DNA from: Deltaproteobacteria bacterium
GTDB taxonomy: Bacteria > Myxococcota_A > Polyangia > Polyangiales > Polyangiaceae
NCBI GenBank assembly: GCA_003235365.1
Contig: QJWJ01000265.1
Coordinates: 1-64,000, forward strand
Reading direction: 5' to 3'
Length of the DNA: 64,000 bases
Every line of letters begins with the position of its first letter. Within the stretch, counting starts at the first letter, position 1. Below the pieces are notes generated by a model. It was not told the origin of the DNA, ran no database searches, and saw only the letters and a list, made by a program, of their open reading frames with translations. The translations under genes were made by a program, and so were the position numbers. This document shows, one piece after another, positions 45,909 to 55,320 of this stretch.

Positions 45909-46892
45909 TCAACGTGCAATCCGCAGCACGATCTTGCCGATGTTTTCGTTGCGTTCCATACGCTCGTGCGCAGTTCGAACCTGATCGAGGTCGTACACGC
46001 TGTCGACGATTGGGCGGACCCTGCCGTCGACGAACAGTGGCAAGACGTCTCGGATGAACCGCCGCGTCAGGGCGACGCGCTGCGCGGCGCTGCGTGTGCG
46101 CATGACCATACCGCGAATGGTGAGTTCGCGGCGGAGCAGTAGCCCGAAGTCGACCGCCTGCGGTTTGGCTCCTGCGAGCAAGCCGAGCGTCACGACGCGG
46201 CCGCCGCGTGCGAGCAACCGCTCGTGTTCTGGCCATGCTCGGGGGCCCAGAGTGTCCACCACGACGTCGACGGCGGCTTTGCCGATGCGGCGTTCGATTT
46301 CCTCGGCGACGTCTCGAACTCGGTAGTCGAAGCATTCGGCCCCGAGCTGGTCCACGAATGCGCACTTGGCAGCGGTACCCGCGGACGAGAACACTCGGGC
46401 CCCACACGCGACGGCCAGCTGCACCGCTGCGGAGCCGACACCGCTGGCTCCCGAACGCACGAGGACGACTTGTCCCGGCTGCAGATCGCCCTTTTCGAAC
46501 AACGCTTCTCGTGCGGTCATGAATGCTTCGGCGACGCCGCCTGCATCGGAAAGAGACAGGCATTCCGGCAGCGGCACGGCCACGCGCGGTTCGATGCACA
46601 CCGCTTCGGCGTGACCCCCGCCGCACAACAACGCCATCACGCGTTGCCCGATCCAACCGCGATCTACATTCGTGCCGCAATCGGTGACGATTCCGGCACA
46701 TTCGAGGCCCGGGATCTCGGTGCAACCCGATGGCGGCGGGTATAGTCCTCGGCGCTGCAGCAAATCCGCGCGGTTGAGCGCGCTCGAGTGGATCTGCACC
46801 AACAACTGATCGGGCCCGGGCTGTGGAGCGGGCACGTCGCTGATTGCCAAGACTTCCGGCCCGCCAGGTGTTGTGCATGTGACGGCGCGCAT
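45909..46892 (-). CDS. Quinone oxidoreductase-like MDR protein (PIG3 type)
   Basis: 327 residues. Medium-chain dehydrogenase/reductase fold with VQIHSSALNRADLLQRRGLYPPP, a PIG3/QOR hallmark, the nucleotide-binding GASGVGSAAVQLA and the GLLLRRELTIRGMVMRTRS segment. The catalytic and structural zinc ligands of alcohol dehydrogenases are absent, fitting NADPH:quinone reductases. It is divergent from the SpoU methyltransferase gene, 60 bases apart. Confidence 0.88.
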   Translation of the reverse strand: MRAVTCTTPGGPEVLAISDVPAPQPGPDQLLVQIHSSALNRADLLQRRGLYPPPSGCTEIPGLECAGIVTDCGTNVDRGWIGQRVMALLCGGGHAEAVCIEPRVAVPLPECLSLSDAGGVAEAFMTAREALFEKGDLQPGQVVLVRSGASGVGSAAVQLAVACGARVFSSAGTAAKCAFVDQLGAECFDYRVRDVAEEIERRIGKAAVDVVVDTLGPRAWPEHERLLARGGRVVTLGLLAGAKPQAVDFGLLLRRELTIRGMVMRTRSAAQRVALTRRFIRDVLPLFVDGRVRPIVDSVYDLDQVRTAHERMERNENIGKIVLRIAR

Positions 46893-46952
46893 CGCCCATT
46901 GCCTACTGCGACCGTTCGCGCCAGATCAACAAAGGATTACAGAGGTGAAGAC

Positions 46953-47753
46953 GTGAGCAATCGACAGACGTGGCCAGGCGTCGTGGAAGACGTGCGACGC
47001 GCGCTCGCACCGAAAGGTCGGGCGCAGCTGCAGCGGTTTGCCGTCGAGGGCGCCCGCTTGGTTCAGCGTGCGGTTCGAGCCGGTTGCGCGCCGTCGACGC
47101 TGATCGTCTCGGAGCGGGCTTTGCGCCAACGCGACGAGCGGCTGGCGGAGTTGCTCGGCGAACTCGAGCGCGTCGGTTGTGCGATCGTTGCCGTGCCCGA
47201 CGGCGTGGTTTTGGAGTTGGCCGAAGGACGCGGCAGCTCGGTCTTCGGGCTGTGTGAATACCCGGAACCCCTGTCGCTGCAGCAAGTCACCCAAGCCGAC
47301 CAGGCGCGTGCTCCGCTGCTCGTCCTGGCAGACGTCGAAGAGCCCGGAAACGTCGGTGCGCTCGTTCGCACGGCGTTGGCCGCCGGTGCATCGGGGCTGG
47401 TGGCCGTGGGGGTGAGTGATCCGTTTCACCCCAAAGCGGTGCGCACGTCGATGGGCAGTCTGTTCAAGCTGCCCATCGTGCGGGTGCCCACCGCGGATGC
47501 CGTCTTGGAGATCCTCGGGCCTCAGCGTTGCGCGGCGACGGTCTCCGACGGGGGCGTGCCGCCATGGCAGGCTCAGCTGCGCGACGCGGCGGCGATCTTC
47601 GTCGGTAGAGAGGCGGATGGGATCCCAGAACGCGTCACCCAGGTGGTCGGACAGCGCGTCAGCATTCCCATGCCAACGGGAGTGGATTCCTACTCGGTGA
47701 ATGCCGCGGCTGCGATCGTGCTCTACGAGGCGCGCCGGCAGACTTTGGTCTGA
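46953..47753 (+). CDS. SpoU/TrmH-family RNA 2'-O-methyltransferase
   Basis: 266 residues from GTG 46953 with AGAGGTGA upstream. An N-terminal substrate-binding part (about 15-95) precedes a SPOUT domain. Motif 1 reads ADVEEPGNVGALVRTALAAG, motif 2 IFVGREADGIP and motif 3 IPMPTGVDSYSVNAAAAIVLYE. The usual motif-3 SLNV is SVN here. It methylates a ribose in rRNA or tRNA using SAM. The precise target (RlmB-, TsnR- or TrmH-like) is not readable. Confidence 0.88.
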   Translation: MSNRQTWPGVVEDVRRALAPKGRAQLQRFAVEGARLVQRAVRAGCAPSTLIVSERALRQRDERLAELLGELERVGCAIVAVPDGVVLELAEGRGSSVFGLCEYPEPLSLQQVTQADQARAPLLVLADVEEPGNVGALVRTALAAGASGLVAVGVSDPFHPKAVRTSMGSLFKLPIVRVPTADAVLEILGPQRCAATVSDGGVPPWQAQLRDAAAIFVGREADGIPERVTQVVGQRVSIPMPTGVDSYSVNAAAAIVLYEARRQTLV

Positions 47754-47882
47754 CAAACCGACGGCGCGAAGAAGTTCGGCGCTGCAGTCGGCGGGGAATT
47801 GGCCGATGGTTGCTGCTCCACGGCGAGTGCGCCCGGGAGCCGGTATTGACATCGCGGTGCGTTTGACGAAAGAACGCCGTGT

Positions 47883-48194
47883 ATGAAGCACTCAGTCCCT
47901 CACGATCTTGGTCTCGAGCGTGCGAAGCAAGTCACCGAGTCGGCATGGTCGACCTATTCGTCGAGGTTCTCGGCGTACAAGCCCACGATGAACTGGTTGA
48001 CGGACTCCAAGGCGAAGATCGGCTTCACCGCCAAGGGGATCAGCCTCGACGGCACGATTGAAGTGCACGCCAAGAGCATCGATTTGGAGTTGGAAGTGCC
48101 GTTCTTGCTCAAGCCGTTCCGCGGCAAGGCCATCTCGGTGATCGAAGAAGAGATCAAGGCGTGGATAGGAAAGGCCAAAGCCGGCCAGCTTTGA
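47883..48194 (+). CDS. Polyhydroxyalkanoic acid system family protein
   Basis: 103 residues from ATG 47883. The protein matches the family of small proteins first seen in polyhydroxyalkanoate gene clusters: the MKHSVPHDLGLERAKQV start, central MNWLTDSKAKIGFTAKGI, and DLELEVPFLLKPFRGKAI near the end. It resembles a START-like polyketide-type fold. No PHA synthase or phasin gene is nearby, so a link to PHA granules is only a family association. Confidence 0.8.
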   Translation: MKHSVPHDLGLERAKQVTESAWSTYSSRFSAYKPTMNWLTDSKAKIGFTAKGISLDGTIEVHAKSIDLELEVPFLLKPFRGKAISVIEEEIKAWIGKAKAGQL

Positions 48195-48402
48195 GACGTG
48201 CCGATTGCCGGCCCGCGTTCTCGTGACCAGTCACGCCGCGTGTGAGGCGACTGATCCCGCCGCTCGGTGAATCGATTCAAATCCAATGGCCTTCTCGGCG
48301 TGTTCGACGCGTACCGAGGAGGCTCGGTGAATAGGGGGAAGCAGCCGGGGGGCTCGAGCGGGACCCGAGACGAAGTGGGCGCGGTGAGCCGGTTTGCGCC
48401 GC

Positions 48403-51324
48403 TCAGATCCGGTCGCGGCGCTTGAGCAGGATGAGGATCACGACCATCGTCGCAAACATCATCGTACCGAGTACGAGCATCGGTAGCGCGACGTTCTGAT
48501 ACTGGGTGAAGCCCCAGGCGCCGTTGAACGAATCCGAGGCGATCTGTGCTTGTGCACACTTGAATCGCCCGGCCTCGATGAAGTTGTCGAGCGAGGTCAG
48601 ATCCGGCCGTTTCAGATCGATCACCCACGCTGGATCGCTGGCGATGGCGATGCGCTCTTGGGCGACGACACCTTGGAAGCCCCAGCGTGCGGGCATCAGA
48701 TACATCGGCCATTCGAGCAGCGGGTTGGTCGTCATCGGAACCATCAGCCCGCCCAACACGACCTGCGGGATCAACGCAATGGGCGTCAGGGCCATGGCCG
48801 CCTCCGAGCTCGTGACCACGGCACTCAGCAGTAGACCCATCGCCGTGGAGTTCATAGCCGTGACCGTCAGCGTCGCAAAGCCGATGCCGAAGGCCGCAAA
48901 CCCGCCGTGAAAGCCGAGCGCGAAGAACACGATCGCCAGCAGCACCGCGCATTGGAACGCCGCGATGACCGCCAAGAAGAGAAACTTGGACAAGATGTAG
49001 TTGAGCAGGCCCAAGTTGACCATGCGCTCGCGCAAGTAGATGGCCCGCTCGCTGACGATCTCGCGTGCGGCGTTCGACGTGCCGAACCACACCGCGGCGA
49101 CGACGAGGAAGAAGATCGCCGGCGCGTGGTCGGGAGTGGTGACCATGTTCTTCAACAGATCCGCGGTACCCTCGCCGAAACCGTCCTCCGTCGACTTCCT
49201 GCTCAGCTCCTGCAATGCGCCCAAGCACCAGAACGGGATCGCGTCCTTCTGCCAGCCGAACACCAACGCCAACAAGACGCCGATGATTGGCGCTTGTAGC
49301 AGCATGATCCAGGTGCCGGCGGCATCGCGAAACTTGATCTTCGCGTAGCGGCTGAGCAGCAAACCGAATTGGCCGGTGGTTGGCGGTCGCCCCGACGGCA
49401 GACCTTGGGTCGGTGTACCCGAACCGACGGCGCGCCGCCCCGAGTACATCTTCTGAAAGCTCGGGTGTTGGTCTTCGAAGAACTCTTTGGCCCAAGCGCG
49501 TGCGGCACGCTGGCGCGCCGGAAAGCGCGGCGCGTGGGGATTCTGGCGCAATTCGGCGTCGTAGATTTCCTTTTCCCGCTGGTTGAGCATGTCGAACATG
49601 TCGCGGGGGTTGTCGATGTCGTTGGGCTTGCCCCGGCGTGTGCGCTGGGTGCCGAAGAACTGGTACGCGTCGGGATGGGTGGGGCCGTAGAAGATCGGGA
49701 TGCCACCGGGGCCCATGATCAGGCACAGGTTGAACTTCTCGAATTCGTCCTTCGCCGGCTGGTGGATGGTGGTGATGATGGTCTTGCCGGTCGAACGCGC
49801 CAGATTGGCCAGCAGCGCCACCAGTGCCGTGGTGTCGTCCGCCGCCAGACCGCTGGTCGGCTCGTCGAGGAACATGATCACCGGGTCGGTCACCAGCTCC
49901 ATCGCGATGTTCACGCGCTTGCGTTGACCGCCGCTGAGCACCTTCTTTTCGGGTTTGCCGATCTGCAGGTGCTTGACGCTCTCGAGGCCCAGTTGCTCGA
50001 GCGTCGTTTCGACACGCCGATCGATTTCTTCATCGGAATAGTCGGGCGGGAGGCGAAACCGAGCGCTGTAGCGCACGGCCTCCCAAACGGTGAGCTCGGG
50101 GTGAACGATGTCGTCTTGCGGGACGTAACCGATCGAGCCGCGCAGGGCGTCGTAGATGCTGTACAGGTCTTCGCCGTTGATGCGCACTTGGCCGGCGCTC
50201 GGCGGTAGATAGCCGTTGAGGGTGAGCAGCAGCGTCGTTTTGCCCGCGCCGCTCGGTCCCATCAAGGCGATGAAATCGCCGGGCATGGCCTTGAAGCTGA
50301 CATGATCGAGCAACGTCTTCATCTCGGCGGGGTTGTCGCGATCTGGTACCTGCAGCACCAAGTCCCACGCCTCGATTTCGTACAACGGGCGGCCCGCCCA
50401 GTTCGTTTGGTCCTCGACGACGACCGCGACTTCCTGTTCGCGTTCCCCTTCACCCGCTTGCAACAGCAGGGGCATCGGGCCGAAGAAGACTTTTTCGCCG
50501 GCGCTGACGGCGATCTTCTGGCCCGGTGGGATGCGTTGCCCACGGACGTAGGTGCCGTTCGCGCTACCGCGGTCCTCGATGAACAGCTTGCCATCGATGC
50601 GGTGCAAGAAAGCGTGTTTGCTGGAAACCTGCGCGTGGTCGATGTGGATGTCGTTGTCCGGCGTACGACCGATGCTCTGCGACTGCTGCGCAGATTGGAT
50701 CATCGAGATCTGGCCGAGCACCGTGCGGTGCTTACCGCCACCCTTGTTCGTGGTGGCTCCAGTCGTCGAGGAGCCACCGCCGAGCTGAATCGCCAAGGCC
50801 GTCGGGATGGGGACCGGGCCGAGCGCGAGCAGCGTGTTGGCATCGATGGGGCGCGGTTGCTCGGGAGCGAGCCGTTGCTGGGCGATCCACGTGCCGCTCG
50901 TCGAACCATGGTCGGTGACCGTCAGCGGGCTCAGCTCGATGGTGGCGTGCTTCCCCGACACGTTTGGATGAGCGATTACGATGTGACAACGCGCTGGGTC
51001 GCGGCCAAAAGTGACCTGAGCTGAATCCGGAGGTAGCTGTCCTCGACTCATGAGCATCAAGCTCAACGCGGGGTGCGCCAGCGGAATGGGCGTGGTACCG
51101 ACTGCGAACTGCGTCCTGAAGTCGAAGGCGATGCTGCTGCCAGGGGCGATGGGCTGACCGCCGGCAGAGGAAGGCCCAGCGCCCGCGTCCACGAACGTGA
51201 GTTGTCCGCCGCCCTGATGGGTGATCCGCGCGTGCACCGGTGCGATCCCCGCCTCGGAAAGGTGGATGTCGCAGTCTGGCGCGCTACCGATCGTGATCGT
51301 GGTCTTCCCAAAGCCTGGATGCAT
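48403..51324 (-). CDS. Triple-FHA ABC transporter (ABCG-like half transporter)
   Basis: 973 residues. Three FHA domains come first: about 8-60 (TITIGSAPDCDIHL), about 103-155 (VTFGRDPARCHIVI, SGKHA, GSTSGTW) and about 215-265 (SIGRTPDNDIHI, SSKHA, GSANGTYV). An ABC ATPase follows, with Walker A GPSGAGKTT (356-364), signature LSGGQRKRV (463-471), Walker B IMFLDEP (483-489) and H-loop in TTIHQP. A linker and an ABC-2 membrane domain (about 665-965, six helices) end the protein, in the NBD-TMD order of ABCG/White-type half transporters. It probably dimerises and is controlled by phosphothreonine binding. It lies downstream of the vWA-FHA gene; no kinase gene is in the window. Confidence 0.9.
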   Translation of the reverse strand: MHPGFGKTTITIGSAPDCDIHLSEAGIAPVHARITHQGGGQLTFVDAGAGPSSAGGQPIAPGSSIAFDFRTQFAVGTTPIPLAHPALSLMLMSRGQLPPDSAQVTFGRDPARCHIVIAHPNVSGKHATIELSPLTVTDHGSTSGTWIAQQRLAPEQPRPIDANTLLALGPVPIPTALAIQLGGGSSTTGATTNKGGGKHRTVLGQISMIQSAQQSQSIGRTPDNDIHIDHAQVSSKHAFLHRIDGKLFIEDRGSANGTYVRGQRIPPGQKIAVSAGEKVFFGPMPLLLQAGEGEREQEVAVVVEDQTNWAGRPLYEIEAWDLVLQVPDRDNPAEMKTLLDHVSFKAMPGDFIALMGPSGAGKTTLLLTLNGYLPPSAGQVRINGEDLYSIYDALRGSIGYVPQDDIVHPELTVWEAVRYSARFRLPPDYSDEEIDRRVETTLEQLGLESVKHLQIGKPEKKVLSGGQRKRVNIAMELVTDPVIMFLDEPTSGLAADDTTALVALLANLARSTGKTIITTIHQPAKDEFEKFNLCLIMGPGGIPIFYGPTHPDAYQFFGTQRTRRGKPNDIDNPRDMFDMLNQREKEIYDAELRQNPHAPRFPARQRAARAWAKEFFEDQHPSFQKMYSGRRAVGSGTPTQGLPSGRPPTTGQFGLLLSRYAKIKFRDAAGTWIMLLQAPIIGVLLALVFGWQKDAIPFWCLGALQELSRKSTEDGFGEGTADLLKNMVTTPDHAPAIFFLVVAAVWFGTSNAAREIVSERAIYLRERMVNLGLLNYILSKFLFLAVIAAFQCAVLLAIVFFALGFHGGFAAFGIGFATLTVTAMNSTAMGLLLSAVVTSSEAAMALTPIALIPQVVLGGLMVPMTTNPLLEWPMYLMPARWGFQGVVAQERIAIASDPAWVIDLKRPDLTSLDNFIEAGRFKCAQAQIASDSFNGAWGFTQYQNVALPMLVLGTMMFATMVVILILLKRRDRI

Positions 51325-51366
51325 GAGCGTGATCTCGGTGGTGTCTTGCGTGGTCTCGGTGGTGTC
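51325..51366 (-). repeat. 21-bp direct repeat upstream of the FHA-ABC gene
   Basis: 51325-51345 and 51346-51366 are 21-bp copies differing at three positions (GAGCGTGATCTCGGTGGTGT against TTGCGTGGTCTCGGTGGTGT, each followed by C). On the minus strand they are in frame with the FHA-ABC gene and encode DTTETTQDTTEIT, but no ATG, GTG or TTG lies upstream before a stop. Confidence 0.8.
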
Positions 51367-51495
51367 GTGCTGGGAACCGAACTCCCGAACCCGCGTGCCT
51401 ACTCGCGCTGGGGGAGGACAGCCGCGGCGTAGCTACGTTCGGGGCGGGGTGATGTGCTGGTGACGTGCGTTTGGAGCAATCGGGTAGTCGCGCCG

Positions 51496-53631
51496 TCACT
51501 CGAGGCGAATCGAGAACTCGTCGGGACCGAAGCGCAGTGCGCCGCCGTGCGCGACGGGGGTCCATTGCCCCGGTGCGAGGCGAGTTGGACCGACGAACGT
51601 GCCGTTGTTGCTGTTGTCGTCGCGAACCAGAAATTGCCCTCCCTCGAACTTGACGGTCGCGTGCATGCTGGAGACTTGAGGTTCGGTGAGCAGGATGGCG
51701 CAGCTGCTGCCGTCGCGCCCGACGCGCATTTCCATGTTGGGGAGCACGGTGAACACACCTGACTTCCCCTGCATCACCGCGCGGGTCGGATTTGCCGGTG
51801 GTGCGCCATAGCCCGGCATGGGGGGCGCGACTGCCGCGGGGCCAGCGGGTCCACCAGGCGGAACGTAGGCGACGGGGGCGGCCGGAGAAGGACTGGCGCG
51901 CCGATTGCTCTTGCCACCGCTGCGCAACACGACGACCACCAGCAAGCCGATCACTGCGAGACCGAGCAAACCACCCAGCGCCAGCACGAGAGGAAACGGC
52001 GCGGAGCGCGCGCGCACCTGAACGATGCTGTCGGCGGTCGCGCCACTCATGCGATGGGCGACGTTGTCGTAGACCAACAGGCGGGCCACCGCCGAACTGC
52101 CCGATCCGTGAATCAGCTTGTCGTTGTCAGGTACGACGAATTCAGCGAAGCCGTCGGCGGCCTGCAACGCTTGACCGCGCATTCCTTGAGAGATGAGCTG
52201 CTGCTGAGCTTGCTTGGCTTGCTCGGGGTTGCCTCCGGACAGATCGGCAGGCAGGGGTTGACCGGCTGGGATGAAGTACAGCTCCGCGCGGTTCTTGTCG
52301 CCGCCCCAGCAGAAGTCCCCATAGACTTTGAGTTTGCCACCCGGGTACAGGCCTTCGGCCACGTCGGATTGAGTCTTCTCGACGTTCACGTCCAAGGGCC
52401 ACGTCGTGGGATCGATCCCAATCGGGACGTCTTTGAACGTCGCGTCGCCGATGATCGGCGGGTTGACGTTGCGGAAGACGAGCTGGAACGTTTGGGTGAC
52501 GCTCGGCGCGACGCAGGAGACCCGCCACTTGACGATGTACATCTTGCTGAAGCGCTTGCGGACCGCGCCGACGATCGCCGAAGCGCGATCGCCACCTTCG
52601 CCGTTTTGAACGATGCTGAAGTACCCGCCAATCTGCGGGTTGGTCATGTTCTGCATGAACTCCAGCGAGTTGTTTGCGAACTCGTCGAACGTGCGCGTCG
52701 GGAAGTAGACGCTGATCACCGGAACCGGTGTCTTCGGTAGCACCGTGTTGTCTTCCGGGAAACGACCGTTGGTCATGTACTCGGCGAGCTGCAGCGCGCC
52801 GGGTCCGGTCGTCGCCGGGTCCGTGCCGCCGAAGCCCGTCGACAGAACGACCATCGACTGATGGAGCGGGACGGCGACGCCTTCGCCGGCGTTGCCGAGC
52901 GCTTTGAAGCCGTCAGTCGCGGCATTCTTGATGATCGTCAACAGTGGCCGATTGCGGCCCTGACTCGAGACCGTGTCGCCGATCGAGCCGATGAAGGACT
53001 GCGCGGACTTCTTCTTGCTCGCAGGCAACCAACCCGAGTCCTTGAACACCTGTCGGTCGTTGAAGAACATCACGTTGATGATGTCGTTGGGGCCCATCGA
53101 GCTTGCGAACTTCTCAGCCACCGTCTTGGCGTCGTCGAAGCTCTGCTTCATGCGCGAATCGGCGTCGATGAGCACGAGCCAGGCGGTGCCCACGTCGGGT
53201 TGGCGCTGACTCTTGCCCCAGTCCTCGACACTGACGAGCCGCGCCGGGCGATCCGTGCCGTCGACGGTGACCGTCAGAATTGCCTGCTGTTCCGGAAAGG
53301 GGAACGTCGTGTAGAGAGGCTTCTCCAGCGCCGACGCCATGCAGCTGAGGCGCGCGTTCGCTTTGAGCGTCGCGCAGTCTGCGGTGGCCTGACTGATGCG
53401 TTTGGTCTGCTGAACCTCGACCACCGTCGTGATGACGGGATTGCCACTTTTCGTGCTCGCACGCGGATCGATGCGCAAGATGTGAGCTTCGGGCGCGGCC
53501 GCTGCGATGGCGGTCCACAGGCTCATCACGACCAGGATCAACGACGACAACAACGCGTGACGGGTCGACCGAGCTGGGGAGTGGGTGTCCCGAGTCAGTT
53601 TGAAGGATCGGTAGCCAGAGATGTGGGTCAT
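51496..53631 (-). CDS. vWA-like, single-TM, C-terminal FHA protein
   Basis: 711 residues from ATG 53631 (GAAGG upstream). A hydrophobic signal segment is at about residues 27-45. The periplasmic part begins with a vWA-like domain (TAWLVLIDADSRMKQS, then DIINVMFFNDRQVF). Its MIDAS motif is degenerate (DADSR instead of DxSxS). A beta-rich region follows. One TM helix lies near residues 560-585 (FPLVLALGGLLGLAVIG), then a Pro/Gly linker and a C-terminal cytoplasmic FHA domain (about 640-705, RVGRDGSSCAILL, MHATV, NSNNGTFV). The protein could transmit an extracytoplasmic signal to a phosphothreonine partner. Confidence 0.85.
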   Translation of the reverse strand: MTHISGYRSFKLTRDTHSPARSTRHALLSSLILVVMSLWTAIAAAAPEAHILRIDPRASTKSGNPVITTVVEVQQTKRISQATADCATLKANARLSCMASALEKPLYTTFPFPEQQAILTVTVDGTDRPARLVSVEDWGKSQRQPDVGTAWLVLIDADSRMKQSFDDAKTVAEKFASSMGPNDIINVMFFNDRQVFKDSGWLPASKKKSAQSFIGSIGDTVSSQGRNRPLLTIIKNAATDGFKALGNAGEGVAVPLHQSMVVLSTGFGGTDPATTGPGALQLAEYMTNGRFPEDNTVLPKTPVPVISVYFPTRTFDEFANNSLEFMQNMTNPQIGGYFSIVQNGEGGDRASAIVGAVRKRFSKMYIVKWRVSCVAPSVTQTFQLVFRNVNPPIIGDATFKDVPIGIDPTTWPLDVNVEKTQSDVAEGLYPGGKLKVYGDFCWGGDKNRAELYFIPAGQPLPADLSGGNPEQAKQAQQQLISQGMRGQALQAADGFAEFVVPDNDKLIHGSGSSAVARLLVYDNVAHRMSGATADSIVQVRARSAPFPLVLALGGLLGLAVIGLLVVVVLRSGGKSNRRASPSPAAPVAYVPPGGPAGPAAVAPPMPGYGAPPANPTRAVMQGKSGVFTVLPNMEMRVGRDGSSCAILLTEPQVSSMHATVKFEGGQFLVRDDNSNNGTFVGPTRLAPGQWTPVAHGGALRFGPDEFSIRLE

Positions 53632-53698
53632 TGCGCCTTCTGACGAGTTGAGAGAAACCGATGGGTCGTGGTGCCGCGCGCTGCAACAACGGCCGCGG

Positions 53699-54361
53699 CT
53701 ACACAATCTTCACGATCAAATTGAACAGACCGAGCCGCACTCGATCACCGTCTTTGAGTGGATGCTGTTGCTGCGGTTGCAGCGGCGCGTCGTTGACGTA
53801 CGAACCGTTGGTGCTGCCGTGATCCTGGAGAAACATTCGGCCCGGGTGCGCCGCAGCTGCGATGGTTGCGTGACGAGAAGACACGGTGGCGTGAGGCAGT
53901 TCGATGTCGGCGCCTGCAGAGGCGCCCAACCTGCCGAGCAGATTCGAGCCCTGGTGGATCACCCATGATTGACCCAACGCGTTGCCGTCGAAGCTGACCA
54001 GAAAACCGGCGAGTACGCGTGGCGCGTCGGGAGGCAAGTTCAGTGGATTGTGCGGATCGACCGCTGCGGCGAACTGCGCCGGTTCCTGTGGGTTGGCGCT
54101 GCGCCGGTTCGCACGAGGCGCGTGCAGGGCATCGTCGTCCAAGACTGGGGGCGACGTTTCGGCGAAACCCAACGCGTTGTTCACCGGTCCGGTCGCTGCC
54201 GGCGCCGGGACGAGGTCGTGACTCGGGGGCGGCGTCGGAGGGTGTGCCTGGGGGGGAGCCACCTCGGGTGCGGGTGGCTGGTTGACGAGTCGGTTACCGC
54301 AGCCAACGCAGAACCGTGCTGAAGGGTCGTTATCGTGGCCGCATTGCTGGCACCGGACCAT
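53699..54361 (-). CDS. Zinc-ribbon and FHA domain protein
   Basis: 220 residues from ATG 54361. The N-terminal zinc ribbon is CQQCG...CVGCG (CxxC-x11-CxxC, residues about 4-23). A Pro/Ala-rich linker (about 28-115) follows. The FHA domain (about 135-215) contains LLGRLGASAGADIEL, SSRHATI and HGSTNGSYV, the phosphothreonine-binding loops. It is cytoplasmic, with no TM. It lies 67 bases upstream of the vWA-FHA gene on the same strand, so the three FHA genes probably form one transcript. Confidence 0.9.
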   Translation of the reverse strand: MVRCQQCGHDNDPSARFCVGCGNRLVNQPPAPEVAPPQAHPPTPPPSHDLVPAPAATGPVNNALGFAETSPPVLDDDALHAPRANRRSANPQEPAQFAAAVDPHNPLNLPPDAPRVLAGFLVSFDGNALGQSWVIHQGSNLLGRLGASAGADIELPHATVSSRHATIAAAAHPGRMFLQDHGSTNGSYVNDAPLQPQQQHPLKDGDRVRLGLFNLIVKIV

Positions 54362-54617
54362 CTAGTGTCGTTCTCCCAATGGCGGTGAGCGATGCCCACC
54401 GATTGCTCGATGCAGCATACTTCAGCACGCTCGCCACCGAGTAGCCAAGCGCAGTGATATTGCGCACCTTCGCTAAGTGACCGACCGAAGAGCCGCACGG
54501 CGCGGAGGTTTCATCCACCTCGATTTTGGGGGGGCGCGTGACGCGCACATGAGTCGATGTGTTCAAGTCACCGACGAACGCGCCACGCTCACAGTACGCT
54601 CAGGGCGAGCCCTGTAT

Positions 54618-54977
54618 TCAGCGGTCGCGTTCGTCGCGCAGGCGTGCGGCCTTGCCGCGCAGATTGCGCAAGTAGAACAACCGCCCACGGCGCACGACGC
54701 CGCGAGACAACAGTTCGATCTTCTCCAGCCGCGGGGTGTGCACCATGAACGTGCGCTCGACGCCAACGTGGAAGCTGGTCTTGCGAACGGTGATGGTGCT
54801 GCGTGCACCAGCGTTGCTGCGACGGATGATGACGCCCTTGAAGACCTGGGTGCGCATCTTGTCGCCTTCGACGATCTTGTAGTGGACCGCGACGGTGTCG
54901 CCGACGCGATACGAGGGGAGATCAGTGCGAAGCGTTTCGGCTTCCAATGCCTGGATGATGGGAGATGTCGATGCCAT
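54618..54977 (-). CDS. rplS: 50S ribosomal protein L19
   Basis: 119 residues from ATG 54977. L19 hallmarks: VGDTVAVHYKIVEGDKMRTQVFKGVII, RSNAGARSTITVRK and the C-terminal RGRLFYLRNLRGKAARLRD. It sits at the subunit interface near bridges B6/B8. In many bacteria rplS ends the rpsP-rimM-trmD-rplS operon. Here no such genes are next to it, and it has its own promoter. Confidence 0.95.
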   Translation of the reverse strand: MASTSPIIQALEAETLRTDLPSYRVGDTVAVHYKIVEGDKMRTQVFKGVIIRRSNAGARSTITVRKTSFHVGVERTFMVHTPRLEKIELLSRGVVRRGRLFYLRNLRGKAARLRDERDR

Positions 54978-55010
54978 GATTTGCAGCCCTGGGCTTGAAA
55001 AAGGTGCGGC

Positions 55011-55038
55011 ATTATGCATCCCAGCGAATCTCCGTCAA
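55011..55038 (-). promoter_or_regulatory. Predicted sigma-70 promoter of rplS
   Basis: On the minus strand TTGACG (55038-55033) and CATAAT (55016-55011) are spaced by 16 bases, each one mismatch from consensus, about 35 bases before the rplS ATG. Confidence 0.7.
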
Positions 55039-55320
55039 CGCTGAATCGGCGGAATTATCGAAGGGGTTAGCCAGCGAGAGAATGCAGTCCGCGTGGTGGC
55101 CCCGGGCAATTGGGTCGGCGCGACATGGGAGCTGCTCGGGCGAGGGGTGAGGATGACCTCAGCGGAGTGTCCCGGTGCTGCGCCGCCCGTCGAGCCCCGT
55201 TCCGGGTCGGGCGGTTCTCGGAGCGGCTGGCCGAAGTTGGGTAGCGATGCAATGCGTCACAGCACGGGCAGCCCGACTTCGAGGGTACCCGCGCCGGCGG
55301 GCGAACCACCGCTGGGTGCC

